Shown piece by piece: positions 1-14,477 of a stretch of 64,000 nucleotides of DNA (positions within the stretch are counted from its first letter, which is position 1; every line of letters starts with the position of its first letter). A model generated the notes under the pieces. That model was given only the letters and a program-made list of their open reading frames with translations. It was not told the origin of the DNA and searched no databases. The stretch lies in assembly GCA_933228675.1 (NCBI GenBank), contig OW121741.1, positions 78,654,040-78,718,039 on the forward strand. Direction: 5' to 3'. The stretch comes from Stomorhina lunata. Lineage: Eukaryota > Arthropoda > Insecta > Diptera > Rhiniidae. Made by a program: the position numbers and the translations under genes.

Positions 1-3000
1 ACTAGAACTGAACTAGAACTGAACTAGAACTGAACTAGAACTGAACTAGAACTGAACTAGAACTGAACTAGAACTGAACTAGAACTGAACTAGAACTGAA
101 CTAGAACTGAACTAGAACTGAACTAGAACTGAACTAGAACTGAACTAGAACTGAACTAGAACTGAACTAGAACTGAACTAGAACTGAACTAGAACTGAAC
201 TAGAACTGAACTAGAACTGAACTAGAACTGAACTAGAACTGAACTAGAACTGAACTAGAACTGAACTAGAACTGAACTAGAACTGAACTAGAACTGAACT
301 AGAACTGAACTAGAACTGAACTAGAACTGAACTAGAACTGAACTAGAACTGAACTAGAACTGAACTAGAACTGAACTAGAACTGAACTAGAACTGAACTA
401 GAACTGAACTAGAACTGAACTAGAACTGAACTAGAACTGAACTAGAACTGAACTAGAACTGAACTAGAACTGAACTAGAACTGAACTAGAACTGAACTAG
501 AACTGAACTAGAACTGAACTAGAACTGAACTAGAACTGAACTAGAACTGAACTAGAACTGAACTAGAACTGAACTAGAACTGAACTAGAACTGAACTAGA
601 ACTGAACTAGAACTGAACTAGAACTGAACTAGAACTGAACTAGAACTGAACTAGAACTGAACTAGAACTGAACTAGAACTGAACTAGAACTGAACTAGAA
701 CTGAACTAGAACTGAACTAGAACTGAACTAGAACTGAACTAGAACTGAACTAGAACTGAACTAGAACTGAACTAGAACTGAACTAGAACTGAACTAGAAC
801 TGAACTAGAACTGAACTAGAACTGAACTAGAACTGAACTAGAACTGAACTAGAACTGAACTAGAACTGAACTAGAACTGAACTAGAACTGAACTAGAACT
901 GAACTAGAACTGAACTAGAACTGAACTAGAACTGAACTAGAACTGAACTAGAACTGAACTAGAACTGAACTAGAACTGAACTAGAACTAGAACTGAACTA
1001 GAACTGAACTAGAACTGAACTAGAACTGAACTAGAACTGAACTAGAACTGAACTAGAACTGAACTAGAACTGAACTAGAACTGAACTAGAACTGAACTAG
1101 AACTGAACTAGAACTGAACTAGAACTGAACTAGAACTGAACTAGAACTAGAACTGAACTAGAACTGAACTAGAACTGAACTAGAACTGAACTAGAACTGA
1201 ACTAGAACTGAACTAGAACTGAACTAGAACTGAACTAGAACTGAACTAGAACTGAACTAGAACTGAACTAGAACTGAACTAGAACTGAACTAGAACTGAA
1301 CTAGAACTGAACTAGAACTGAACTAGAACTGAACTAGAACTGAACTAGAACTGAACTAGAACTGAACTAGAACTGAACTAGAACTGAACTAGAACTGAAC
1401 TAGAACTGAACTAGAACTGAACTAGAACTGAACTAGAACTGAACTAGAACTGAACTAGAACTGAACTAGAACTGAACTAGAACTGAACTAGAACTGAACT
1501 AGAACTGAACTAGAACTGAACTAGAACTGAACTAGAACTGAACTAGAACTGAACTAGAACTGAACTAGAACTGAACTAGAACTGAACTAGAACTGAACTA
1601 GAACTGAACTAGAACTGAACTAGAACTGAACTAGAACTGAACTAGAACTGAACTAGAACTGAACTAGAACTGAACTAGAACTGAACTAGAACTGAACTAG
1701 AACTGAACTAGAACTGAACTAGAACTGAACTAGAACTGAACTAGAACTGAACTAGAACTGAACTAGAACTGAACTAGAACTGAACTAGAACTGAACTAGA
1801 ACTGAACTAGAACTGAACTAGAACTGAACTAGAACTGAACTAGAACTGAACTAGAACTGAACTAGAACTGAACTAGAACTGAACTAGAACTGAACTAGAA
1901 CTGAACTAGAACTGAACTAGAACTGAACTAGAACTGAACTAGAACTGAACTAGAACTGAACTAGAACTGAACTAGAACTGAACTAGAACTGAACTAGAAC
2001 TGAACTAGAACTGAACTAGAACTGAACTAGAACTGAACTAGAACTGAACTAGAACTGAACTAGAACTGAACTAGAACTGAACTAGAACTGAACTAGAACT
2101 GAACTAGAACTGAACTAGAACTGAACTAGAACTGAACTAGAACTGAACTAGAACTGAACTAGAACTGAACTAGAACTGAACTAGAACTGAACTAGAACTG
2201 AACTAGAACTGAACTAGAACTGAACTAGAACTGAACTAGAACTGAACTAGAACTGAACTAGAACTGAACTAGAACTGAACTAGAACTGAACTAGAACTGA
2301 ACTAGAACTGAACTAGAACTGAACTAGAACTGAACTAGAACTGAACTAGAACTGAACTAGAACTGAACTAGAACTGAACTAGAACTGAACTAGAACTGAA
2401 CTAGAACTGAACTAGAACTGAACTAGAACTGAACTAGAACTGAACTAGAACTGAACTAGAACTGAACTAGAACTGAACTAGAACTGAACTAGAACTGAAC
2501 TAGAACTGAACTAGAACTGAACTAGAACTGAACTAGAACTGAACTAGAACTGAACTAGAACTGAACTAGAACTGAACTAGAACTGAACTAGAACTGAACT
2601 AGAACTGAACTAGAACTGAACTAGAACTGAACTAGAACTGAACTAGAACTGAACTAGAACTGAACTAGAACTGAACTAGAACTGAACTAGAACTGAACTA
2701 GAACTGAACTAGAACTGAACTAGAACTGAACTAGAACTGAACTAGAACTGAACTAGAACTGAACTAGACTAACTGAACTAGAACTGAACTAGAACTGAAC
2801 TAGAACTGAACTAGAACTGAACTAGAACTGAACTAGAACTGAACTAGAACTGAACTAGAACTGAACTAGAACTGAACTAGAACTGAACTAGAACTGAACT
2901 AGAACTGAACTAGAACTGAACTAGAACTGAACTAGAACTGAACTAGAACTGAACTAGAACTGAACTAGAACTGAACTAGAACTGAACTAGAACTGAACTA

Positions 3001-3878
3001 GAACTGAACTAGAACTGAACTAGAACTGAACTAGAACTGAACTAGAACTGAACTAGAACTGAACTAGAACTGAACTAGAACTGAACTAGAACTGAACTAG
3101 AACTGAACTAGAACTGAACTAGAACTGAACTAGAACTGAACTAGAACTGAACTAGAACTGAACTAGAACTGAACTAGAACTGAACTAGAACTGAACTAGA
3201 ACTGAACTAGAACTGAACTAGAACTGAACTAGAACTGAACTAGAACTGAACTAGAACTGAACTAGAACTGAACTAGAACTGAACTAGAACTGAACTAGAA
3301 CTGAACTAGAACTGAACTAGAACTGAACTAGAACTGAACTAGAACTGAACTAGAACTGAACTAGAACTGAACTAGAACTGAACTAGAACTGAACTAGAAC
3401 TGAACTAGAACTGAACTAGAACTGAACTAGAACTGAACTAGAACTGAACTAGAACTGAACTAGAACTGAACTAGAACTGAACTAGAACTGAACTAGAACT
3501 GAACTAGAACTGAACTAGAACTGAACTAGAACTGAACTAGAACTGAACTAGAACTGAACTAGAACTGAACTAGAACTGAACTAGAACTGAACTAGAACTG
3601 AACTAGAACTGAACTAGAACTGAACTAGAACTGAACTAGAACTGAACTAGAACTGAACTAGAACTGAACTAGAACTGAACTAGAACTGAACTAGAACTGA
3701 ACTAGAACTGAACTAGAACTGAACTAGAACTGAACTAGAACTGAACTAGAACTGAACTAGAACTGAACTAGAACTGAACTAGAACTGAACTAGAACTGAA
3801 CTAGAACTGAACTAGAACTGAACTAGAACTGAGCTAGAACTGAACTAGAACTGAACTAGAACTGAACTAGAACTGAAA
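1..3878. repeat. 11-bp satellite array I (CTAGAACTGAA)n
   Basis: A nearly perfect head-to-tail array of the 11-mer CTAGAACTGAA, about 350 copies, cut by the window edge. The period is confirmed because the phase returns every 660 bases. The unit is two related words, CTAGAA (6) and CTGAA (5), alternating. Exceptions near 982 and 1141 duplicate the 6-mer word; a rearranged unit lies near 2767 and a point change near 3832. The homogeneity implies recent amplification or active homogenisation. I do not recognise it as a named satellite. Confidence 0.98.
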
Positions 3879-5609
3879 CTTAAGCTGTGTCTAGAAGGGT
3901 ACTAAAAAAGATTTTTCCTAAAGGGTCTTTCCGAGTACTTGCTTGCACATTTGACCACTTGTGGTATGCAACTGCTATTGTCAATAAAGATTGTTAATGG
4001 TATGATTAGTATTACAACGTTAGTTCGTTTGTTAACTGTGGAAGTGTGGTTGAAAGCATAAAGTTAAGTTTTTTTTACCATTTGAATATAGTTATTAGAT
4101 ATTATTACTTTGGTTATTGCAGGGGCATGGTGATGGTGTAGTGTAAACTAACTATGAAAACTACAGCCACCCCGCCAGCAGCAGCGGCATAAAGTTGCAA
4201 CGTGCAAGTGTCTTTTTTGATATGTTTTTGTTTATTGTTGTTTCTTTATTATGTTTTTTTGTGACTTAAGCTTTTTACCTCAAGTGGCAGCAGCATTCCT
4301 TGTATTTTTGCTAGAAAATGAGGTTAAGTAAAGTATTTATTAGAGTCCAGTGCTCATGCCACCCGAGCCACCACATGCCAACTGTAAGATAAGAACCAAT
4401 GGACATAATCACATACAGTCCAAGTTTGGTATTTTTTCTCATTGTTATATATTTCTTTATGTTTTAATTTGGCTCATGTTTCTTGAGTCTTGAGACTGGT
4501 TTTGGTTTTTCGTTATCGGTCTAACTTGAATGACTCGCATATGCAAAATTATTGCATCAGCCAAATATTGGGTAATTATTCGAAGGATAATTGTTAATAT
4601 GAGGAATTAGAAACAATAATAAACTAAAATTTACTTTCAAAAATTTAACACTCACGTAACAAATTACTTTTAATTCTTATCAAAATCAATCAAAGTGGAA
4701 AGGATTATGACAAAAACCCACACTTTTATTAAATGATTATTCCAAATATAATGTACTTTGTAACATAAAAAATCTGCTATCGATTGTCAAAATTATTATG
4801 AAAAAACTCAAATTTTCGAAAAGCGTCCTCTTCTGTGTTCAAAAATTTTAATTAAAATTTCAGAACCCGTTCTCAAATTCATACTTCTGAATTTATTAGA
4901 TATTGATACATACTGTGTTCAAAAATGTTTATTATACCTTATTCAATTTTAGAGAGTTTTGCGAAAAAATGACAAAGTAATGTTAAAAAATTACATAAAT
5001 TTATCGCAAAAAGTGTAATTTTCTGTATTCAAAAATGTTCATCAACATTTCAGAACTCGTTCCGAAATTAATATTTCTGAATTTCTAATATATTGGCCTA
5101 TACTGTCTCCAAAAAGCATCCTAATACCTTGTTTAGTTTTAGAGATTTTTGCAAAAAGTTACAAAGTGTTATTCAAAATTATGCAAATTTGTTGCTGTCC
5201 ATTTTTTGAAAAAAAGTCTTAAACCAATTTCTTAATTTTAACATTGTAACTTAAAAGTATATCAAATTCCCTTTCCATTGATATATTACATGTATACCTT
5301 ATCTTATTTTGGTAAAATAATATTGTTTCAAATTCCCACGAAAAATGGTCTCGTATAATTTTATGAAATTTTGCATGAAAATATGAGTAAAATTTTATTA
5401 AGTTTTATATGAAGACCTTATTTTGAAAGTGGATTAAGTCCATTTTTTTAAATGAGATATAAAGGGTTTTGCGTTTTAGTGTTTTTAAAAATATAGGTGA
5501 CCAACTTTAGTAAATTAAATCTTAAGTTTTGATCAGAACCTATCAAATTTTTTACCTCATAAAAATAAATTTATAAAAACCATTTGGACTTATAAATAAC
5601 ACTTTCAAA
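3879..5609. other. AT-rich intergenic DNA, no gene seen
   Basis: No convincing reading frame, RNA gene or transposon end. A GC-richer patch near 4130-4200 (a short alanine/threonine/proline frame of about 12 codons just after a possible acceptor TTATTGCAG) might be untranslated exon but cannot be supported. The second half carries the degenerate 190-bp duplication listed separately. Confidence 0.5.
4831..5210. repeat. Two degenerate direct copies of a ~190-bp unit
   Basis: The stretch starting TTCTGTGTTCAAAAA at 4831 recurs as TTCTGTATTCAAAAA at 5021. Both copies continue through matching landmarks in the same order: TTTCAGAAC, TTCTGAATTT, AAAAGT/AATG near the middle, TTTTAGAGA and TTTTGC(A/G)AAAAA. 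Divergence is substantial, so this is an old duplication or a relic of a longer ~190-bp satellite. Confidence 0.7.
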
Positions 5610-7001
5610 AAAATTTCCTTAAAAAAGTAAATTTTTGAAAAATTTCCTTTAAAACGTAAATTTTTGAAAAATTTCCTTTAAAAAGTAAATTTTTGAAAAA
5701 TTTCCTTTAAAAAGTAAATTTTTGAAAAATTTCCTTTAAAAAGTAAATTTTTGAAAAATTTCCTATAAAAAGTAAATTTTTGAAAAATTTCCTATAAAAA
5801 GTAAATTTTTGAAAAATTTCCTTTAAAAAGTAAATTTTTGAAAAATTTCCTTTAAAAAGTAAATTTTTGAAAAATTTCCTATAAAAAGTAAATTTTTGAA
5901 AAATTTCCTATAAAAAGTAAATTTTTGAAAAATTTCCTATAAAAAGTAAATTTTTGAAAAATTTCCTATAAAAAGTAAATTTTTGAAAAATTTCCTATAA
6001 AAAGTAAATTTTTGAAAAATTTCCTTTAAAAAGTAAATTTTTGAAAAATTTCCTTTAAAAAGTAAATTTTTGAAAAATTTCCTGAACAAAGGAAATTTTT
6101 GAAAAATTTCCTTTAAAAAGTAAACTTTTGAAAAATTTTTTGAAAAATTTCGTTTAAAAAGTAAATTTTTGAAAAATTCCCTTTAAAAAGTAAATTTTTG
6201 AAAAATTCCCTTTAAAAAGTAAATTTTTGAAAAATTTCCTTTAAAACGTAAATTTTTGAAAAATTTCCTTTAAAAAGTAAATTTTTGAAAAATTTCCTTT
6301 AAAAAGTAAATTTTTGAAAAATTTCCTTTAAAAAGTAAATTTTTGAAAAATTTCCTTTAAAAAGTAAATTTTTGAAAAATTTCCTATAAAAAGTAAATTT
6401 TTGAAAAATTTTCTATAAAACGTAAAAAATTTCCTATAAAAACTAAACTTTTGAAAAATTTCCTATAAAACGTAAGTTTTAAAAATTAAATTTTTGAGAA
6501 ATTTCCTTTAAAAAGTAAATTTTTGAAAAATTTCCTATAAAACGCAAATTTTTAAAAAATTTCCTATAAAACGCAAATTTTTGAAAAATTTGCATTGCAA
6601 TATTAAAGTTAATAAGGAATAGACATAAGTTTATTGTTGGTTTTATTGTCACTCATTTTTTAAATCCTGATGATGCTATATCCAAAGGATAGCGAAATAT
6701 CGACTATTTATTTTTGAAAAATTTCCTTTAAAAAGTAAATTTTTGAAAAATTTCCTATAAAAATTAAATTTTTGAAAAATTTCCTTTAAAAAGTAAATTT
6801 TTGAAAAATTTCCTTTAAAAAGTAAATTTTTGAAAAATTTCCTTTAGAAAGTAAATTTTTGAAAAATTTCCTTTAGAAAGTAAATTTTTGAAAAATTTCC
6901 TTTAGAAAGTAAATTTTTGAAAAATTTCCTTTAAAAAGTAAATTTTTGAAAAATTTCCTTTAAAAAGTAAATTTTTGAAAAATTTCCTTTAAAAAGTAAA
7001 A
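5610..7001. repeat. 29-bp minisatellite A
   Basis: Tandem 29-bp units built from AAATTTTTGAAAAATTT followed by CCTTTAAAAAGT (or CCTATAAAAAGT). The period was measured from successive AATTTCC starts at 5641 and 5670. The first half of each unit is an imperfect palindrome. Two sub-variants (CCTTTA and CCTATA) are interspersed in blocks, as expected from unequal exchange. A non-repetitive segment of about 115 bases at 6590-6705 interrupts the array. Confidence 0.93.
6590..6705. other. Unique segment interrupting minisatellite A
   Basis: About 115 bases without the 29-bp motif, bounded on both sides by array units. It contains TCCTGATGATGC and GGATAGCGAAATATCG. It has no obvious terminal inverted repeats or target duplication, so it may be an original flank trapped between two amplified blocks rather than an insertion. 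Confidence 0.5.
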
Positions 7002-8460
7002 TTTTTAAAATTATAATGAAAATTTATCAATAGAAAAAATTTTATAACCATCGAAAATTTTTGATAAAATTTTCTATAAAAAATTTCAGATCTAAAATTT
7101 CTATAGAAAATTATCGGTCTTGGACGACTTAAGCTCATATTTATGTATTTGTTTTGTTATTCTTATTCACGAATTATTCAAATTGGTCATCAAATTTAAT
7201 TATGACTTGAGATCATTAAAGTTTTTACACTTGTCTAGAAAATGACAAATTTTATTTTAATCCTCTTGTTCTGAGAAAATACCAGTTCTATAATTGACTT
7301 GATCTCACTTTTGACTTAAATCAGTTGAATTGAAAGTTAATTCAAGAACTTGCACGCGATCCCCTCTAAATGCATATTAATTCATATGATTAAAGAATAA
7401 ATTGTTCAAATAAACAAATTAATAATTTGCTCAAGCTAAAAATTAAATATATTCATTTAAATGCAACTTTGTTTTTCTTAATTAATTCAAGGCCTTTTAA
7501 TTAATAACAAACAGAAAAAATTACTAAATTTATGCCAATCGAATTAAATTTTCATTTTCAAAATTATTTCAGTTAAAAATGTAATTCGCAATTTTGTTTG
7601 TGAATTTGACGCCCAACATCAACTTCAAGCATCTCAATAACATTTGAAAATATTTCTAAAAATTTTTTGTTACTAAACGAACAAGTTTAATGGAAAATTA
7701 AAAACTACAATTTAAGGCACGCAAACAAATGAACGAACCAGAGTTCAGAATAACAATTCCATAAAATTGAAAAAAAAATTACAAACAAGAACTGGCAATG
7801 CAAAGTCCGTCCATTCAACTCAAACAATTTCGAATATTAAAATTAAACTGAAGCCAAAATAAACTAGAGCAATATCAAGCAAAAAATCAACACAAACTAC
7901 AAAAAACACCCAAACAATTTGTTAAATGATTTCCTCTGTAAAATCATTCCTACGTCTAGCGAACTCTAGTGGTTTTATAATAAATATTAAGAAACAAAAA
8001 ATGTTTATGTTGCGTAAAGAACTTGGCCAAGTTTACAGTAATTTGCGGAACAAAAAACGCACTAGTATTGACTCTATAATGGCCCCCATTCATGGCACAA
8101 CTTGATCTCATATGCCAAACAGTCTAGTCTGGTGGTTTTATAGCATCCAATCTATACAGATGGTGGTGCTCTGAACTGCAGATACAATATCTCTGGCGCA
8201 TATTCGCAAAAAAATCGTGCAGAACTTGTTAAACATGAAAAACGTTTTTGTAAATGCGTAAAATTCCAATGCGTAAACTTGAACTTGTAAATGCGAACGA
8301 ACGAATGAATAAATGAACGAATGAATGAACTGTTTGTTGTTCTCCTTCTGACGTAACTTGAACTTGAGGTAATTGAATGTGCGAAATGTAGTTTATTATT
8401 CTTGGTTCTATCCGAAGGCCTAATTTTACGCAATTGGAAAATTATATTTTGTACACACAA
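7002..8460. other. AT-rich intergenic DNA, no gene seen
   Basis: No frame with coding character. A short phrase ending in GGTGGTTTTATA or AGTGGTTTTATA occurs twice (near 7968 and 8130) about 160 bases apart, the only internal structure I could find. The longest open frame here (8152-8460, minus) is low-complexity and unlike any family I know. Confidence 0.5.
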
Positions 8461-8893
8461 AAAAATTTCCTAATAAAATTTAAATAATTTTTTGAAATAT
8501 TTCCTATAAAAATACGAAATTTTGAAAAATTTAAGAAATCTTCCTTAAAAATAAGAAGTTTTTGAAAATTTTCCTATCCAAATAAGAAGCTTTTTAAAAA
8601 TTTCATATAAAAATACGAAATATTTAAAAATTCTATAAAAATAAGAAATTTTTAAAAAAAAATTTCCTATATAAGTTAAAAATGTTTGAAAAATTTTCTA
8701 TAAAAATATAAAATTTTTTAAAAATTTCCTATAAAAATAAAAAAAAATCTTTCAAAAATTTTCAACAAAAATAAGAAATCTTTGAAAAATTTCTTATAAA
8801 AATAAGAAATTTTTGAAAAATTTCCTATAAAAATAAGAAATTTTTGCAAAATTTCCTACAAAAATAAGAAAATTTTGAAAAACTTCCTATAAA
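8461..8893. repeat. Degenerate 31-bp minisatellite
   Basis: About 14 diverged copies of AAATTTTTGAAAAATTT plus CCTATAAAAATAAG, 31 bases per full unit. On the opposite strand this matches the plan of the 31-bp array at 52815-56060, so it is probably an old, decayed and inverted relative of it. Confidence 0.75.
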
Positions 8894-8904
8894 AATAATA
8901 TATA

Positions 8905-9250
8905 TATTAGGGTGACAATGAAATATATGGGAAAAATTTTTTTCCAGAATTTTAAACAAAAATGTGAAGATTCTTTTGCCACTTGGTCTAAAACATACTT
9001 GCTGAAAATTTGAGCCAAATCGGATAACTCTATCCCGTGCACCTTTGAGGTCAAAGTTCAAATTTTGGGAAATGTAGTGTATTCGCCTATATTAGAGCTA
9101 AAAAATAGCTTTTCGATATGAATTATACCGAACTCCAATGGGATTAATGTGCCACATAGTGTAGAACATGCATGCTGAAAATATTAGCCGAATCGGGTAA
9201 CTCTATGCCGTGCACCTTTGAGGTCAAAGTTCAAATTTTGGGAAATTCTG
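8905..9250. repeat. Two ~173-bp direct repeat copies next to family A
   Basis: GTGCACCTTTGAGGTCAAAG followed by TTCAAATTTTGGGAAAT occurs at about 9037 and again at about 9210. Upstream of each lies a matching GCTGAAAAT...AGCC(A/G)AATCGG(A/G)TAACTCTAT block. The left edge starts TTAGGGTGACAATG directly after a TATATAT run. It is probably part of an unidentified repetitive element that abuts the family A copy. Confidence 0.65.
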
Positions 9251-9284
9251 TATATTTAATTATAATTGATTTAAAAATATCGTT

Positions 9285-10480
<1,196 letters not shown>

Positions 10481-10789
10481 TGTAATTTGTGGTAGATATA
10501 ATTTAGCGTTTAAGCGATGGTGTTTTGATCGACAATGTTGAAATTCAGAGTGCGACAATTCAGGAGCTCCACAAATCTGGTTTTAGCAGACAGACACACT
10601 GCATTTATCTTAATTTTGTGTCTGACTTTTGAACATTATGATAACATTTGAGAATGTATTATATATCAAATTATAGGTAATCTTCCTAGGAAGTACAAAA
10701 ATGCAGCTAATTACATGATATCCGTTCAAAACCTACATATGTATGTGAGTATCTCACATATCAACAAAAATTTAAATTTTTTAATTGCA

Positions 10790-10864
10790 ATTGGGAGAAA
10801 TCCGTTCACGTTTGACAATTGATCCCGTATAACTTCGCCTAAGGCAATCTCTTAGTAGCTAATA
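10790..10864 (+). mobile_element. Family B repeat fragment truncated by the assembly gap
   Basis: AATCCGTTCACGTTTGAC, CCGTATAACTTCGCCTA and ATCTCTTAGTAGCTAAT match, in order, the family B copy at about 59350-59430 (AATCGGTTTACATTTGAC, CCGTATAACCTCGTCTA, ATCGCTTATTTGTTACTAA). The match runs straight into the run of N. Confidence 0.65.
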
Positions 10865-11064
10865 NNNNNNNNNNNNNNNNNNNNNNNNNNNNNNNNNNNN
10901 NNNNNNNNNNNNNNNNNNNNNNNNNNNNNNNNNNNNNNNNNNNNNNNNNNNNNNNNNNNNNNNNNNNNNNNNNNNNNNNNNNNNNNNNNNNNNNNNNNNN
11001 NNNNNNNNNNNNNNNNNNNNNNNNNNNNNNNNNNNNNNNNNNNNNNNNNNNNNNNNNNNNNNNN
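10865..11064. other. Assembly gap of 200 N
   Basis: Exactly 200 undetermined bases. The round length suggests a scaffold gap of arbitrary size. A repeat (family B) reaches its left edge, a likely reason for the break. Confidence 0.99.
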
Positions 11065-12830
11065 TGCTTAAGTAAAAAATACTTAATCGTTAATTCTGAT
11101 TTGCCTTGAAGCCACATATCCTACATCATAGACTATAAAATGCGAAGTAAATTGATATCCATAAATGTAAAAATAAAAACCAAATTATTTACAAGTTTAT
11201 GCCTCAATAAAACTACATGTACTCTCGTATTCGCATTTGTATAAACGTAATTTAAATTTAATGTCCGGTGGCGTTTTATGTTCTTTTTAAATGTTTTGCT
11301 GGTAATTAAAGAAACGACTCGCTTTAAGATTTTTCAAAACCGCAAACATTGACGCATGCGTTTTGGTTTAGCTTTACATGTAACCAGTTTTTTTCTTTCT
11401 TTCTTTCTTTCAATTTTAATAGAGATTTACGAGTACCAGTCGGTACTCGTAATGCCTTTGGGCTTGGCTACTGCAATGCTTCGATCCATTATTCCTAATT
11501 GTTTGATTGTATGCTCTCGGTAATACAAGTTTCTGTCCCCTTTCAATGAATGTATGTTTGACATCGTGTTTTATCAAACTCACTTGTCCATTCAGGCTGT
11601 GGTTGACTTATGGATGAATGGTTGGATGAATCGAATAAATGAGTGTTAATTGTTGGTGTGTAGAAAAATCAAAACATGTTGCTTTGTGCTAACTGTCATT
11701 TGTGTCAGTCGTTGGCTGCAATGTTTTTCTTAATGACAATCAAATAACTGTCAAATAACGATCGAAGTTCGTGGTTTGCTAGATGATTTGGATTCTGATA
11801 CATGATACTCTTGAGATGTCTGCATTTGTTTTAGTTCTGTGCTTCGCTTAACATTTGACAGTTGAAGTAATAATTTATGACACTTATGAACTCGTAGTCG
11901 CATTCTGTTTTGTTATTCTTTTTATTTGCTAGTAATATTAAGTTATATCAAGTTATATGAATAAATTTTACTGAAAACCTTCTATGAAATCCAGTCATTT
12001 GAAGTTTTTCCTATTTCATATGAAAAACGACATACACAGTCTTAGATGTCTTAGAAGGGGTATTGTACATGATGGAAGGCTCAGTGGTTTCAATTTTGAA
12101 GATCTCGACAAATTATATTCTGAAAGGATAAAGTATTTATAGAAACATTGGACTAAACTAATACAACTCAAAGGCGACTATGTTAAAAAAACTAAAAAAA
12201 AACATTTCTTTCAAAATTCTAGGGCTTCTCGGCCCGCCCTAGTATATTTGAATTTTGTTAACCCGTTCCAAAATCGGAAAATTGAGATTCGAACATAATA
12301 TTCGGTTTTAGGAAAAATTATAAAAATTTTGATGAAACCAATATAGCACTTGGTGCTAAGTGTGTACCATGTGGAGGTATATTATATCCCCATTATTATA
12401 ACGAGTTTATTGCCAAAAAAGAATGTTTCTAAGCGAATTAAGTGTCTGTCCTTAGGAAGAAATTCGTAATAATTCCACGCCAATCACAATTTACACAGTC
12501 ATGGGCTTCCGGCCCGTTTTGACTTGATGCTGTTGTAAGAGATTCATTTTTAACCCATTATCATCCACATCACAAATTGATCGATTTTGGGGCGATTCTA
12601 TCGATTTACAAATAAAAATTGTAGTCTTTCATACGTTTTTAATAATATCAATAGACTCGAAATCACTTTCTGAGTCGATTTAATGGAAGGCTGGCTAGAA
12701 TCTATGTAGGCTCGTTATTAGAGAACAGGTTGCAACTGTAAAGACTTAGGAACTGCTCAAAGAACCTATTTAGCCACAATATTATTTGTATCTTAATAAA
12801 AATATTACTAACTAGTTTTATAACCCGCTA
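11065..12830. other. Intergenic DNA, no gene seen
   Basis: No coding frame or transposon end is supported. The region contains a (TTTC)n tract at 11389-11411 and the perfect hairpin at 11429-11450. GGGCTTC...GGCCCG occurs twice (near 12225 and 12507), hinting at a very old ~280-base duplication. Confidence 0.5.
11429..11450. repeat. Perfect 9-bp hairpin
   Basis: ACGAGTACC at 11429-11437, a four-base AGTC loop, then GGTACTCGT at 11442-11450. It is an isolated perfect stem with high GC for this region. No neighbouring gene gives it a role. Confidence 0.85.
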
Positions 12831-13069
12831 CTTCGTTAGCGGTACAATTTGAATGGACAAAGTTACAAAATTTACCAAAATTATTTTTTACTTGCTTATC
12901 GATTCCGATATATATAAAATTATTGTATGTTTTAGTTCTAAAGATATATATAGGATCAAAATAAGTACCTACCCCTCTACTGGTGCCATTTTCAGAAAAG
13001 TACTAAACACTCCTCCCCTTATTCTCGTAGCTGATCCAACTTTGATTGCTAACCCTTTTTAAATTTTGA

Positions 13070-14450
13070 ATATTTAGTGTTACAAAAATTCCCGTTTTAC
13101 CCACTATTTACCTCTAGTAGGCGAAATTTAAAAAAATACCGAATTACGTGTCCTTATATTTTTATTGCTGGTCTTAAATCCACTTTTGTTAATGTTTGTT
13201 TTTAACCAATTAATTGAAAAAAGTACCAAACACCTGTCTCATATTTCTTCAATGTCAATCAATTATAAATTTTTATTCTACCTTCATTGATTGAAACAAA
13301 AACCTATCTTTAAATTTTTTACCCGTTTATGTCCTTTCTACCCCATTAGTCGAAAAAGTACCAAACACATATTTTGCTACGTGTTTAATTTGCAAAAAGT
13401 ACCGAATACTTGTCCCTTAATTTTAAGTGCTGATCTTAGACCATGTTTGTTTCTACCACTTTTGGTTTAGAAGATATAATGCCATCGATTTTTCCCTTTT
13501 TACCACTTTAATTGAAAAAAGTACCAAACACTTATTTAATTTTTTTTTAATAGTTTAATAGTTTTGATTTCATTAGCTTAAATGATATTCATAGCTAAAA
13601 AAATAAAAACCCTACCTTTGAATTTGTTCCCGTTTTTTTACCCTTTTAAACCCCATTTATAGTAAAAGTACCAAGCACATGTTTAATATTTTTTTAAATA
13701 CTTATTGATTGCGGCACAAAGTGAGTCTTTATGTGCATTAGTTCAAAAGATACGTCTGGGTTAAAAAAGTACCAAAATATAGTTTTTAAACATTTTTACC
13801 CTTGTTAGTGCCATATCAAAACAGTGCCATATCAAAACAGAACACATGTCGCCTTATTTTTTTATCTGATCTAAATTCAACTTCAAGTTTTTTTTTTATC
13901 TATGTTATTTTCGGAGATATGATACTAATTTGTACCATTTTCTTCCCTGTTTTACCCATGAACGGCCAAATTTAAAAAAAAAAAATTACCGAACTCGTTT
14001 TCCCTTAATTTTCAGTGCTGACCATAGACCAATTTAATTTTTGTTTCTATCACTTTTAATTAAGTAGATATTGCGTTATCGAGTACCAAAATATAGTTTT
14101 TACGATTTTTCTCCTTTATTAGTTCCATTTTCAAAAAAGTTCCAAACACGTGTCCCCTTATTTTGTCAGACGATCTAAATTCAATTCAACATCGTTTCTA
14201 ACGATGTTAGTTTCGGAGATATGATGTTATTAATTTATCCATTGTCTACCCCTTTTTTATCCCTAAGCGGCCGAATTTTTAAAAAATTACCCAACCCGTG
14301 TCCTTTAGTTTTTAGTGCTGATTCCAGGCTAATTTAATTTTTGTTTCTATCACTTTTGGTTTAAAAGATATTACGTTACCGATTTTCCCCTTTTTAACAA
14401 ATGAATTAAAAAAAGTACCAAACACGTATCTTATGCATTTCAATATGAAT
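13070..14450. repeat. Block of degenerate modules marked by AAAGTACCAAACAC
   Basis: The phrase AGTACCAAACAC or a close variant recurs near 13221, 13356, 13523, 13669, 14131 and 14412. A longer module, AGTGCTGA...GACCA...TTGTTTCTA(C/T)CACTTTT...AGATAT, occurs near 13428, 14014 and 14314. A second module containing GATCTAAATTCAA...TTTCGGAGATATGAT occurs near 13866 and 14170. The modules alternate, as in an old higher-order tandem array or a repeat-rich transposon body. No coding function is seen. Confidence 0.7.
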
Positions 14451-14477
14451 CGACCCGTCTATAAATTATACTTCTGG

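Noticed and set aside
1..3878. Telomeric repeat, suggested by a satellite at the window edge
   Set aside because: Flies lack simple telomerase repeats of this kind, and the same array recurs twice internally.
4085..4200. Possible exon after TTATTGCAG
   Set aside because: A single acceptor-like site and a 12-codon frame are too little evidence.
8152..8460. 102-codon minus-strand frame
   Set aside because: Serine/arginine-rich in AT-rich DNA, no conserved features, no splice or promoter context.
10839..11117. 92-codon open frame
   Set aside because: It reads through the run of N and is meaningless.
12853..13062. 69-codon frame starting MDKVTKF
   Set aside because: Lies at the edge of the degenerate module block and its composition follows the local base content.
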